A DNA stretch of 33,832 bases, taken from the NCBI RefSeq assembly GCF_020442045.1, contig NZ_JAGRLA010000117.1, positions 1 to 33,832 of the forward strand, written 5' to 3'. Source of the DNA: Bauldia sp. Lineage in GTDB: Bacteria; Pseudomonadota; Alphaproteobacteria; Rhizobiales; Kaistiaceae. This document shows positions 1 through 7,971 of the stretch, one piece after another. Every line of letters begins with the position of its first letter. Position 1 is the first letter of the stretch. The position numbers were made by a program, and so were the translations under genes. A model generated the notes under the pieces. It saw nothing but the letters and a program-made list of their open reading frames with translations, had not been told where the DNA came from and searched no databases.

Positions 1-204
1 GGGGAGCCGATGGGGCAAGCATCGCCGCGCCCTCCGCTTCTTGTCTGACCTGCCCGGCATGTAGCTGATTCGAAAGACAGTTCTGTGACGGATCGCTGAC
101 CGCTGCGCGACGATATTGACGACCCGGTCGCCGTCACGCCTGGTCGGCGTCTTGCATCGACTCCGCCACACACACCCCCGGGCGGGAACGCGGTGCCGCC
201 GCGC
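1..204. other. Left-edge intergenic stretch
   Basis: I see no complete gene here. The plus-strand frame that begins at base 2 runs about 20 codons and stops with TAG at 61-63. It could be the last codons of a gene that starts outside the window, but it is too short to recognise. The remainder, up to the mgtE stop, shows no convincing hairpin terminator and no RNA gene. Confidence 0.4.
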
Positions 205-1608
205 TCAGACCAGGAGCGGCATCATCAGCGTCGCGAGGCTGAGGACGAGGAAGAAGCCCGCGACGTCGGTGATCGTCGTCAGCAGCGGTCCCGAGGCGAC
301 CGCCGGGTCCTGGTTGAGCTTCTTGAGAAGCAGCGGCACGACGCCGCCGATCGATACCGCGATCACCGTATTGATGGCGAGCGCCAGCCCGATGACGATG
401 CCGAGGAAGGCATTCCCCTTCCACAGCCACGCGACCACCGCGATCAGGATGCCGAGCACGACGCCGTTGATGACGCCGACCGAAACCTCCTTCGCCCAGA
501 CCCGGAAGACGTCGACCGGCTTGGCCAGGCCGAGCGCCAGTTCGCGCAGCGACACCGCCACCGACTGGTTGCCCGAACAGCCGCTCATGTCGGAGACCAT
601 CGGCAGGAAGATGGCGATGGCGATCACCGCCGCCAGCGTCTGCTCGTAGAAGGAGATGACGCTCGCCGCGATGACGTTGAGGACGATGTTGGCGCTGAGC
701 CAGGCCAGGCGCCGGCGCGACCTGAGAAGCAGCGGCATCGAGCGGAGCTCGTCGCCGAAGACGCCCTGCCGCTTCAGGCTCTCGCTTTCCGACCTTTCCA
801 GCAACGCATCCGCGACGGCCGAGCGCGAGACGGTACCGACCAGCCTTCCCTCGGCATCGACCACCGGCAGGCCGAGAAACTCGTGCTCGTCGAGCAGGTC
901 CTGGATCTCCTCGAGCTTCGTCTCGGTCGTCACCGAGAGCGGCTCCGCCATGATCTCGGGTAACGCCGTCGACCGGCGGGCGGTCAGGAGGTTGCGCAGC
1001 GACACCACGCCGATCAGCCGCCCGTCCTCGTCGACGATATAGGGGTGCTGGCCCCGGTAGCGCTCGAAGTCCTCCTCCTCGCTGGTCAGCCGATGGATGA
1101 CCGCGCCGACCGTGTCGGTGCTCGGAAACGAGAAGGTCTCGCCGATCATCAGGCCGCCGGCGGTGTCGTCGGCATATTCGACCAGCCGCATGACCTCGGC
1201 GGCTTCCTCCGGCTCCATCTCGGCGAGGATCGCCTCGGCGTCCTGCTGCTCGAGCTCGCCGACGACGTCGGCCTGGATGTCGGAATCGAGTTCCTCGATG
1301 ATCTCGGCCGCGTCGCCGGCATCGAGATGCCCGACGAGGTCGACCGCCTGCTCGTTCGGAGCTTCGGTGATCAGTTCCGCCGCGAGATCCGGCGGCAACG
1401 CGGTCAGGACATTCGTCCGCTCGTCCGGCTCGAGCTGCAGCAACGCGCGCAGGCCGTCGCTGAGGCTCAGCTCCTCGAAGATCGCGACGAGACGGTCCGG
1501 CGCGCCGGCCTCCAGCGCTTCGCGCAGGGAGATCCACGGCTCGTCCGGGTCGAACAGCACCGGGCCGGATTCACCCTCCATGACATCGATCGCGTCTGGT
1601 TCGCTCAT
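205..1608 (-). CDS. mgtE: MgtE-type magnesium transporter
   Basis: This is an inner-membrane Mg2+ channel/transporter of the MgtE (SLC41-like) family, 467 residues, a normal length. An acidic, helical N-terminal domain (about 35-150) is followed by a pair of CBS domains (about 155-275) and a membrane domain (about 300-467). In the family the cytoplasmic domains sense Mg2+ and close the pore. Visible membrane-domain motifs are SGCSGNQ (342-348), DPAVASGP (434-441) and TITDVAG, whose Asp448 sits where family members bind Mg2+ in the pore. The ATG at 1608 is supported by an AGGAGG ribosome site at 1615-1620, six bases upstream. The gene seems monocistronic. Its 135-base upstream gap holds no promoter I would assign with confidence. 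Confidence 0.95.
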   Translation of the reverse strand: MSEPDAIDVMEGESGPVLFDPDEPWISLREALEAGAPDRLVAIFEELSLSDGLRALLQLEPDERTNVLTALPPDLAAELITEAPNEQAVDLVGHLDAGDAAEIIEELDSDIQADVVGELEQQDAEAILAEMEPEEAAEVMRLVEYADDTAGGLMIGETFSFPSTDTVGAVIHRLTSEEEDFERYRGQHPYIVDEDGRLIGVVSLRNLLTARRSTALPEIMAEPLSVTTETKLEEIQDLLDEHEFLGLPVVDAEGRLVGTVSRSAVADALLERSESESLKRQGVFGDELRSMPLLLRSRRRLAWLSANIVLNVIAASVISFYEQTLAAVIAIAIFLPMVSDMSGCSGNQSVAVSLRELALGLAKPVDVFRVWAKEVSVGVINGVVLGILIAVVAWLWKGNAFLGIVIGLALAINTVIAVSIGGVVPLLLKKLNQDPAVASGPLLTTITDVAGFFLVLSLATLMMPLLV

Positions 1609-1743
1609 GGCTCGCCTCCTGCCACGGTTAGGCTGCCGACCGAGCTTACGGCCGATCCGTTATCCTCTGGTTATGTGCATCCCGATTTGCCGCCGTCGAG
1701 GGCGCGCATGCCGGATTCCACCGGACGACCGCGGAAATGTGCC

Positions 1744-2340
1744 CTAGAGAAGCGTCGGGATCACCGAAACGACGAGCAGCACGGCCATCGTCACGTTGAA
1801 GATGCGCCGCCGCCGGGTATCGGAAAGGAAGCGGGCGATCGCCGTTCCGAACAGGCACCAGACGACACCATTCGGCAGGCAGACGAGCCCGAACATCGCC
1901 GCCATCACGGCGATCTCGGCGATCGGATCGCCGCCCGGCGTGGTGAACAGCGTCGCCGCGCCGAGCACCAGCGCCCATGCCTTGGGATTCACCCACTGGA
2001 ACGCCATCGCCTCGAAGAAGTTCAGCGGCCGCGATCGCGCCGTCGTCACATCGGGCTTCCCGGCCTGCGAAATCCGCCAGGCGAGGAACAACAGATACGC
2101 GAAGGCGATATACTTCAGGACCTCCTGCAGCAACGGGTAGGCATCGAAGACACGCCCGAGGCCGAGCCCGGCCGTGATGATCATCAGCGGAAAGCCGAGC
2201 GCGATGCCGAGGATATGCGGCACGGTCCGCGCCAGCCCCCAGTTCGCGCCGGAGACGAGCATCATCAGGTTGTTCGGACCCGGCGTCGCGGAGAAAGCGA
2301 CGACGAAACCGAGCAGGGGCAGAAGGGTCTCGGCATTCAT
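1744..2340 (-). CDS. LysE/RhtB family amino-acid exporter
   Basis: A 198-residue inner-membrane protein of the LysE/RhtB family, which exports amino acids or similar small metabolites. The signature ATPGPNN lies at 18-24 near the start of the first membrane segment, and QWVNPKAW at 115-122 is the second family motif. About six hydrophobic segments cover the length. I chose the ATG at 2340: it gives the usual family N-terminus, and the upstream TTG at 2379 that would add 13 residues is itself part of the -35 box of the promoter. No ribosome site is visible, because the predicted transcript would begin only a few bases before the ATG, so translation is probably (near-)leaderless. The substrate cannot be told from sequence. 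Confidence 0.9.
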   Translation of the reverse strand: MNAETLLPLLGFVVAFSATPGPNNLMMLVSGANWGLARTVPHILGIALGFPLMIITAGLGLGRVFDAYPLLQEVLKYIAFAYLLFLAWRISQAGKPDVTTARSRPLNFFEAMAFQWVNPKAWALVLGAATLFTTPGGDPIAEIAVMAAMFGLVCLPNGVVWCLFGTAIARFLSDTRRRRIFNVTMAVLLVVSVIPTLL

Positions 2341-2349
2341 GACATCGGC

Positions 2350-2379
2350 ATTATAGGTCAATAATATTGACCTTTTCAA
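2350..2379 (-). promoter_or_regulatory. LysE-gene promoter with 17-bp palindromic operator in the spacer
   Basis: On the minus strand a -35 box TTGAAA (2379-2374) and a perfect -10 box TATAAT (2355-2350) are separated by 18 bases. The palindrome GGTCAATA-T-TATTGACC (2356-2372), with perfect 8-base arms, occupies 17 of those 18 bases. Only nine bases lie between the -10 box and the ATG. A dimeric regulator bound there would cover the spacer and block RNA polymerase, so repression is the simplest reading. No regulator gene lies beside it, and I cannot name the regulator family. Confidence 0.8.
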
Positions 2380-2700
2380 ATGCCATTCGGAGAGACGCGC
2401 CTACGGCACGGACCGCAAATCCGCGCCCCACATCTTGAGCCGGCGCCGCGAAAAGAGTAGTTCCCTCTGAAACGAGGGGCCAAACTTGCATCTTCCGATC
2501 CTGGATCACGAGGCCGGTGGCCGCGTGGTCCGTTGTCAGAACCGCTTCGGTCGACCGGCTCGACGTACCGCCGTGGCCGGCCGGCCATCGCCCCTCACCT
2601 CTCTCCGCAGGTCGCGTCTCGACGCGAGCTGCCGCAGTTTGGCGGCGTAGGGCCGTCAGGACTTTCCGCATCGAGACATCCCAGGGAGAAAAGACAAGCC
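2380..2700. other. 321-base intergenic region between the LysE gene and the FAH-family gene
   Basis: I recognise no gene in this stretch. Short open frames on both strands have no ribosome site and no recognisable product. It contains a 14-bp GC-only-arm palindrome TGGCCGGCCGGCCA (2574-2587) and, at its right end, the ribosome site of the FAH-family gene (AGGGAGAA, about 2683-2690). A promoter for that gene must lie here, but no clear -35/-10 pair was found. Confidence 0.4.
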
Positions 2701-3552
2701 ATGAAACTGCTCCGCTTTGGTCCCAGCGGCCGCGAGAAGCCAGGCATCCTCGACAAGGATGGCGTCATCCGCGACCTGTCGGGCATCGTTGACGACTTCA
2801 CGCCCGCGACGCTGGCCGCCGGCGCCATCGCCAAGGTGAGGAAGGCGAAGCTCGACAGCCTGCCCAAGGTCTCGCCGCGCACCCGCATCGGCCCCTGCGT
2901 CGGCGGCGTCCGCAATTTCATCGCGATCGGCCTGAACTACATCGACCACGCCAAGGAGACCAACTCGCCGATCCCGAAGGAGCCGATCGTCTTCAACAAG
3001 GCACCGAGCTGCATCGTCGGCCCGAACGACGCCGTCGTCCTGCCGAAGGGCTCCAAGAAGACCGACTGGGAAGTCGAGCTCGCCGTGATCATCGGCAAGG
3101 GCGGCAGCTATATCGACGAGAAGAAGGCGATGTCGCATGTCGCCGGCTACGCCGTCTGCCACGACGTGTCGGAGCGCGAATACCAGATCGAGCGCGGCGG
3201 CCAGTGGACCAAGGGCAAGGGCTGCCCGACCTTCGGCCCGCTCGGGCCGTGGCTCGTCACCCGCGACGAGATCAAGGACGTCCAGAACCTCGACATGTTC
3301 CTCGACGTCAACGGCAGGCGCATGCAGACCGGCAGCACCTCGACGATGATCTTCGGGGTCGCCCATCTCGTCAGCTACCTCAGCCGGTTCATGCTGCTCG
3401 AGGCCGGCGACGTCATCACCACCGGCACCCCGCCCGGCGTCGGCATGGGCCTGAAGCCGAAGCCGCGCTTCCTCAAGGGCGGCGAAACCGTCCATCTCGG
3501 CATCGAGGGGCTCGGCGAGCAGACCCAGAAAGTGGTCAAGCACAAGAAGTAG
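2701..3552 (+). CDS. Fumarylacetoacetate hydrolase family protein
   Basis: A 283-residue cytoplasmic enzyme of the FAH superfamily (fumarylacetoacetase C-terminal fold), which hydrolyses, hydrates or decarboxylates 2-keto acids using a divalent metal. GLNYIDHA (77-84) and DWEVELAVIIGK (122-133) supply the conserved substrate loop and the acidic metal ligands Glu124 and Glu126. Asp155 and the TGTPPGVG loop (241-248) are also conserved. Length and layout match members annotated as ureidoglycolate lyase or 2-keto-4-pentenoate hydratase-like, but the motifs do not decide the substrate. The start at 2701 has AGGGAGAA upstream. The open frame extends further left without homologous sequence, so I reject the longer form. 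A strong hairpin follows the stop. Confidence 0.9.
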   Translation: MKLLRFGPSGREKPGILDKDGVIRDLSGIVDDFTPATLAAGAIAKVRKAKLDSLPKVSPRTRIGPCVGGVRNFIAIGLNYIDHAKETNSPIPKEPIVFNKAPSCIVGPNDAVVLPKGSKKTDWEVELAVIIGKGGSYIDEKKAMSHVAGYAVCHDVSEREYQIERGGQWTKGKGCPTFGPLGPWLVTRDEIKDVQNLDMFLDVNGRRMQTGSTSTMIFGVAHLVSYLSRFMLLEAGDVITTGTPPGVGMGLKPKPRFLKGGETVHLGIEGLGEQTQKVVKHKK

Positions 3553-3579
3553 CAGGGCGGACGATCCGCTCGGCAACAG

Positions 3580-3604
3580 GGTGGCGCCGGTCTCCGGCGC
3601 CACC
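3580..3604 (+). terminator. Hairpin terminator after the FAH-family gene
   Basis: A perfect 11-bp GC-rich stem, GGTGGCGCCGG / CCGGCGCCACC, with a three-base loop TCT, starts 28 bases after the stop codon and is followed by TTTC on the plus strand. The T run is short. Its position between two convergent genes supports termination of the FAH-family transcript. Confidence 0.75.
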
Positions 3605-3653
3605 TTTCGGAGGGCCGGAGACCCAGTCCCCGCCGCCGGCGCGCCGGATCCGA

Positions 3654-4604
3654 TCAGTTGAGCGGCGTGGTCGGCGTCTGCGCCCGCTTCGACCGCGCCC
3701 GTTCGATCCCCAGCCGGCGCTCGCGGAAGATGACGAAGAGGCCGGCACCGATGACGATCGCGGTGCCCAGCAGCATCCGCTGGCTGGGCCAGGTGTTGAA
3801 CACCACCAGGCTGACCGTCAGCGCCCAGATCATCGATGTATAGTCGAACGGCGCGATCATCGACGCGCCGCCATAGCGGAAGCTCTGGGTCATCAGCACC
3901 TGCCCCATGCCGCCGAAGATGCCCGCCGCGACCAGCGACAGGAAGCCGGTGAGGTCCGGCATCACCCACCCGAACGGCAGGGTGACCAGCGCGAAGAGCG
4001 ATGTGAAGAGCGAAAAATAGACGACAATGGTCGCGGCACTTTCGGTCCGCACCATCACCCGCACCTGGGTCGAGGTGGCCGCCCCGAGGAAGGCACCGCT
4101 GACGGCGACAATCGCGCCGAGCCCGCTGCGCTCCGTGGCGCCGCCCTCGACGTCCGGCCCGACATAGTCGGAAAGGATCACCAGCACGCCGATCAACCCG
4201 ACGATCACCGCCGACCACCGGTAGATGCGCACCTTCTCGCCGAGGAAGACCACCGCCAGCACCACCGTCATCAGCGGGGCCGCGTAGCCGATTGCGGTGG
4301 CATCGGCGATCGGCAGCAGCGACAGGGCCGTGAAGCCGAGGAACATGGTCGATGCGCCGCTGACCGAGCGCAGGAAATGCCGGCCGATCCGCTGGGTGTG
4401 GAAGACGGAGGGAAACTGCCCGCGCCACATCACCCAGGCAAGCACCGGGATCAGCGCGAAGAAGCTGCGGAAACAGACGAGTTCGCCGATCGGATAACGC
4501 GCGCTGTCCAGCTTGATCAGCGTGGCCATCGCCGTGAAGGACAGTGTTGAAGCGACCTTGAGCGCTATCCCGACGAGCGGGCGCGCATGTTCTGGTGGGT
4601 CCAT
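3654..4604 (-). CDS. DMT-family (EamA) transporter
   Basis: A 316-residue inner-membrane protein with two EamA repeats (about 10-146 and 163-295) and about ten hydrophobic segments, typical of drug/metabolite transporters that export small metabolites. The first repeat ends in the family's PLMTVVLAVVFLGEKV pattern (110-125), and the second repeat has a comparable layout. The C-terminal tail is short and basic. I placed the start at ATG 4604 (MDPPEHARP). A start 22 residues upstream is possible, but the extra residues are not membrane-like and are unlikely to be real. The gene converges on the FAH-family gene. The substrate is unknown. Confidence 0.88.
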   Translation of the reverse strand: MDPPEHARPLVGIALKVASTLSFTAMATLIKLDSARYPIGELVCFRSFFALIPVLAWVMWRGQFPSVFHTQRIGRHFLRSVSGASTMFLGFTALSLLPIADATAIGYAAPLMTVVLAVVFLGEKVRIYRWSAVIVGLIGVLVILSDYVGPDVEGGATERSGLGAIVAVSGAFLGAATSTQVRVMVRTESAATIVVYFSLFTSLFALVTLPFGWVMPDLTGFLSLVAAGIFGGMGQVLMTQSFRYGGASMIAPFDYTSMIWALTVSLVVFNTWPSQRMLLGTAIVIGAGLFVIFRERRLGIERARSKRAQTPTTPLN

Positions 4605-4701
4605 CGGATTTGGCGCGAGCGGAGCACAGACCGGCGGGAGTCGCAAGCCCGATCGATATCGGCCGTGCAACCAAAAGACCGCCGGCCCCGCGACGGCGGC
4701 G

Positions 4702-4737
4702 TGATGGCCTGACGCGCGCGCCGCCGTCAGGCCATCA
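4702..4737 (-). terminator. Long inverted repeat just after the molybdenum hydroxylase gene
   Basis: Perfect 13-base arms, TGATGGCCTGACG (4702-4714) and CGTCAGGCCATCA (4725-4737), flank a 10-base loop and begin 11 bases past the hydroxylase stop codon. The place suggests a transcription terminator or a 3' mRNA-stabilising stem. There is no T run on either side, so it is not a textbook intrinsic terminator. Confidence 0.6.
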
Positions 4738-4748
4738 TGCGCTGCGTG

Positions 4749-7061
4749 CTAGGCCTGGGCGTCCTGGATCGCGGCCCATACCCGCTCCGGCGTCGCCGGC
4801 ATGTCGATATGGGTGATGCCGCAGCCACGGTTGAGCGCGTCGACGACCGCGTTCATGACCGCCGGACAGGAGCCGATCGAGCCCGCCTCGCCGGCTCCCT
4901 TGATGCCGAAGGCGTTGGTCTTCGACGGCACGTTCCGCGTCTCGAAGTTGAAGCTCGGCACGCCGTCGGCCCTCGGCATCGCATAGTCGAGGAAGGATGC
5001 GGAGAGAAGCTGGCCGTCGGCATCGTAGACGGTATGCTCGTAGAGCGCCTGGCCAATCCCCTGGACGATGCCGCCATGGACCTGACCCTCCAGCAGCATC
5101 GGGTTCACCGTCGCGCCGAAATCGTCGACGATCCAGTAGCCGACGATCTCGGTCGTACCGGTCTCGGGGTCGATCTCGACCTCGGCGATGTGGCTGCCGT
5201 TCGGATAGGTCGGCTCGGGTTGCTCGAAATCGTCGTCGAAGGCGGTGAGCGCCTGCGGGTCCTTGGCCGACCTGGCGACGTCGGCAAGCGTCACGCCGCG
5301 GTTGGTGCCGGCGACCCGGACCATTCCCTCGGCGAGCTCGAGATCCTCGACCGACGCCTCGAGCTGGTCCGAGGCCAGCCGCTTGACCTGCTCGGCGAGC
5401 TTGACCGCTGCATTATGCACCGACACCGCCCCGAGCGGGATCGAGCGCGACCCGCCGGTCCCCTCGCCATTCGGCACCTGGTCGGTATCGCCCTGGACCA
5501 CCTTGACCTTGTCATAGTCGATGCCGAGCTGGCCGACGATGAACTGCGAATAGGCGGTGGCGTGCCCCTGGCCATTGGTCTGGGTGCCGATCAGCAGGGT
5601 CACCGTGCCGTCTTCCTCGAGCCGCACCGTGGCCTCCTCGGTGCCGGGGAAGGCGCAGGCCTCGACATAGGTGGCCATACCGAAGCCACGGAGCTTGCCG
5701 GCCGCCTTCGAAGCGGCGGCGCGGTCCTCGAAGCCCTTCCAGTCGGAGGTATCCAGCGCCTGTTCGAGATGGCCGTCGAATTCGCCGCTGTCATAGATCC
5801 GCCCGCCCTGCGTCTCGTAGGGGAAGGCCTCCGGCTTGATGAAGTTCCGCCGCCGGATCTCGACCGGGCCGAGGCCGGTATCGCGGCCGCACTGATCGAC
5901 CAGCCGCTCCACGAGATAGGCGGCTTCCGGCCTGCCGGCGCCGCGATAGGCGTCGACGGTCGCGGTATTGGTGTAGATGCCGCGGCACAGCGCGTAGAGA
6001 TGCGGGATGTCATAGACACCGGTCAGCATCGTCAGCTCGCCCTCGGGGATGAACGGTCCGAACTGGGAGAGGTAGGCGCCCATGCCGGCCAGCAGATCGA
6101 CCCGCATGGCGAGGAATTTGCCGTTCTCGTCCATCGCCATCTCGGCGACCGCGAAATTGTCGCGGCCGTGGCTGTCGACCAGGAAATGCTCGCTGCGCTC
6201 GCTGATCCACTTCACCGGCTTGCCGGCCCGCTTCGCGGCGATCGTCGCCAGCGGGTATTCCTGGTAGACGAATGTCTTGGTGCCGAAGCCGCCGCCGACA
6301 TCCGGGGTGATCACCCGGATCTTGCTGGCCGGAATGCCGAGGATATCCTTGGCGATACGGTCGCGCATGCCATGGCCGCCCTGGGTGCCCATGGTCAGCG
6401 TATAGCGATCCGCCTCGGCGTCGTATTCGGCGACGATGCCACGCGTCTCCATGTAGTTGGCGACCAGGCGGTTGTTGACGATCTCGATCCGGGAGACCCG
6501 GGCGGCGCGCAGCATGGCGGCGTCGGTCGCACCCTTGGCGCCGCGCGAGCAGGCGAAGGCGACATTGGTGCCGTGCTCCGGCCAGACCAGCGGCGCGTCG
6601 TCGGCGAGCGCCCCGCGCAAATCCGCGATGGCCGGCAGCGGATCATAGTCGATCTCGATCGTTTCCGAGGCCATCTTCGCCTGTTCCAGCGTGTCGGCGA
6701 CGATGAAGGCGATCGGATCTCCGACCTGCCGGACCATGTCGCCGCACAGCAGCGGATGCTCGGGAATCCACGGATGGGTCCCGTCGACCTGGCGAATCTT
6801 GCCTTTGCAGGGCAGCCCCTTCACGCCGGCGAGATCCTCATGGGTCATCACCAGCCGCACCCCGGCCGTCTCGCGGGCAGCGGAAAGATCGCCGACCTTG
6901 ATCCGCGCGTGGGCCATCGACGAGCGCAGCACATAGGCGTGGAGCATGCCTTCCGGCGCATAATCGTCGGTGAAATGACCGGCTCCGGTCACCAGCGCCT
7001 TGTCCTCGGTGCGCTTGGCGCGGGCACCCATGCCGTATTTGGGCGGGGCAACGTTGTTCAT
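4749..7061 (-). CDS. Xanthine dehydrogenase/aldehyde oxidase family molybdopterin-binding subunit
   Basis: A 770-residue large subunit of a molybdenum hydroxylase, which oxidises an aldehyde or N-heterocycle with water as the oxygen source. The N-terminal a/b hammerhead domain spans about 20-130 and the molybdopterin domains follow. Cofactor motifs are GGGFGTK (256-262), GQGH (497-500), GEGTGGSRS (532-540) and QGIGQALYE (667-675). The catalytic Glu is Glu725 in KGAGEAG. The loop AYRGAGRPE (371-379) lacks the cysteine loop of true CO dehydrogenase CoxL, so CO oxidation is unlikely even though databases may label it coxL-like. The enzyme normally needs a 2Fe-2S subunit and an FAD subunit; neither gene is in the window and they are not fused here. 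The gene is divergent from the RraA-like gene. The substrate is unknown. Confidence 0.93.
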   Translation of the reverse strand: MNNVAPPKYGMGARAKRTEDKALVTGAGHFTDDYAPEGMLHAYVLRSSMAHARIKVGDLSAARETAGVRLVMTHEDLAGVKGLPCKGKIRQVDGTHPWIPEHPLLCGDMVRQVGDPIAFIVADTLEQAKMASETIEIDYDPLPAIADLRGALADDAPLVWPEHGTNVAFACSRGAKGATDAAMLRAARVSRIEIVNNRLVANYMETRGIVAEYDAEADRYTLTMGTQGGHGMRDRIAKDILGIPASKIRVITPDVGGGFGTKTFVYQEYPLATIAAKRAGKPVKWISERSEHFLVDSHGRDNFAVAEMAMDENGKFLAMRVDLLAGMGAYLSQFGPFIPEGELTMLTGVYDIPHLYALCRGIYTNTATVDAYRGAGRPEAAYLVERLVDQCGRDTGLGPVEIRRRNFIKPEAFPYETQGGRIYDSGEFDGHLEQALDTSDWKGFEDRAAASKAAGKLRGFGMATYVEACAFPGTEEATVRLEEDGTVTLLIGTQTNGQGHATAYSQFIVGQLGIDYDKVKVVQGDTDQVPNGEGTGGSRSIPLGAVSVHNAAVKLAEQVKRLASDQLEASVEDLELAEGMVRVAGTNRGVTLADVARSAKDPQALTAFDDDFEQPEPTYPNGSHIAEVEIDPETGTTEIVGYWIVDDFGATVNPMLLEGQVHGGIVQGIGQALYEHTVYDADGQLLSASFLDYAMPRADGVPSFNFETRNVPSKTNAFGIKGAGEAGSIGSCPAVMNAVVDALNRGCGITHIDMPATPERVWAAIQDAQA

Positions 7062-7276
7062 GTGGGGCTCGGCCCTTGGGCCGCCTCTTTTCTTTCAGTT
7101 GAGCGGAATCTGCCGTCGGGAACGCGTGACGACCGAACCGGTATCCGACCAGATCGCGACGTGAAAGGCAACCACGGTGATCGCGTCGCGTTGTCCGATT
7201 ATTCGCGACAAACCACAGGTTTTGATAGGGTGCCGCCGGGTATTCACCCGGACATTCCGAAAAGGCAATTCCAGAG
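7062..7276. promoter_or_regulatory. Divergent control region between the molybdenum hydroxylase and rraA-like genes
   Basis: These 215 bases must hold promoters for both directions. Two short inverted repeats stand out: GGCCC-TT-GGGCC (7071-7082), just before the hydroxylase start, and CCGGGT-ATTC-ACCCGG (7236-7251), 25 bases before the RraA-like start. Either could be an operator or an mRNA stem. No -35/-10 pair is clear enough to assign. Confidence 0.4.
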
Positions 7277-7963
7277 ATGATCACCGATCCGCCGCTGCTC
7301 ACCCTTCGCCGCAATTTTCCCCGTCCGACAAAGGAACAGGTCGCCGCCTTCACCGGCGTGCAGACCGGCCACGCCGTCGATGCCATGCAGGGCAGCGGCG
7401 CGCTGGATGGGCGAATCAAGTCGATCGGCGGCGTGAATCCCTTCTGCGGCGTCGCCGTCCCGGCCGCCGACGGCCCGGCCGACAACCTCGCCACCTTCGG
7501 CGCCCTCGCCGTCTCCCAGCCGGGCGATGTCATCGTCTCGGCGACCGGCGGCTTTACCGGTGTCGCGGTGATCGGCGACCTGCTGCTCGGCATGATGAAG
7601 AACAGCGGCTGCGCGGCCTTCGTCACCGATGGCTTCGTCCGCGACGTGGTCGGCATCCGTGGCGTCGGGCTGCCCTGCTACGCCGCCGGCGTCACGCCCA
7701 ATTCGCCGGCCCGCAACGGTCCGGGAACCGTCGGCCTGCCGGTGATGGTCGGCGGAACCATGGTCGGCCCCGGCGACATCGTCCTCGGCGACGAGGACGG
7801 CGTGGTCATCGTGCCTTTCGGACGGATCGACGAGATCATCGAGCGCCTCGCCAAGGTCAAGGCCGCCGAGGCCGATCTCGAGGCGAAGGTGAAGGCCGGG
7901 CTCAAGATGCCCGATTTCATCCAGAGCCGGATCGACGCCGGCCTGTTCAACGAGATCGACTGA
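7277..7963 (+). CDS. RraA-family protein (aldolase/decarboxylase type)
   Basis: A 228-residue cytoplasmic protein of the RraA / HMG-CHA aldolase fold. Family members either bind RNase E or cleave or decarboxylate 4-hydroxy-2-oxo acids and oxaloacetate with a divalent metal. The aldolase pattern is present: GDLL (100-103), then DGFVRD (118-123) with Arg122 and Asp123 for substrate and metal binding. The C-terminal helical extension (about 185-228) and the catabolic neighbours favour an enzyme over an RNase E inhibitor. The AAAGG at 7261-7265 is a modest ribosome site. The next gene starts eight bases after the stop, so the two are probably cotranscribed. Confidence 0.87.
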   Translation: MITDPPLLTLRRNFPRPTKEQVAAFTGVQTGHAVDAMQGSGALDGRIKSIGGVNPFCGVAVPAADGPADNLATFGALAVSQPGDVIVSATGGFTGVAVIGDLLLGMMKNSGCAAFVTDGFVRDVVGIRGVGLPCYAAGVTPNSPARNGPGTVGLPVMVGGTMVGPGDIVLGDEDGVVIVPFGRIDEIIERLAKVKAAEADLEAKVKAGLKMPDFIQSRIDAGLFNEID

Positions 7964-7971
7964 GCCGCCAG

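Noticed and set aside
1..63. Tail of a plus-strand gene ending at TAG 61-63
   Set aside because: About 20 codons are visible and they match nothing I can name, so I do not call a gene.
2341..2379. Longer LysE-family protein starting at TTG 2379
   Set aside because: The TTG belongs to the -35 box and the extra 13 codons would translate the operator and -10 box. The family N-terminus begins at ATG 2340.
2351..2671. Minus-strand frame of about 106 codons between the LysE and FAH-family genes
   Set aside because: It has no recognisable domain or ribosome site and overlaps the LysE-gene promoter on the same strand.
4749..7061. Carbon monoxide dehydrogenase large subunit (CoxL)
   Set aside because: The active-site loop is AYRGAGRPE and not the cysteine-containing form I CoxL loop, and coxM and coxS are absent.
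4737..7280. Very long plus-strand open frame (about 847 codons)
   Set aside because: It is antisense to the molybdenum hydroxylase gene, whose motifs are complete. Its translation is Arg/Asp/Gly-rich with no recognisable domain, as expected for the complement of GC-rich codons.
7277..7963. RNase E inhibitor RraA proper
   Set aside because: The aldolase residues Arg122 and Asp123 with the preceding GDLL, the extended C-terminus and the catabolic neighbours fit the enzyme group better; a role in RNase E control is not supported.
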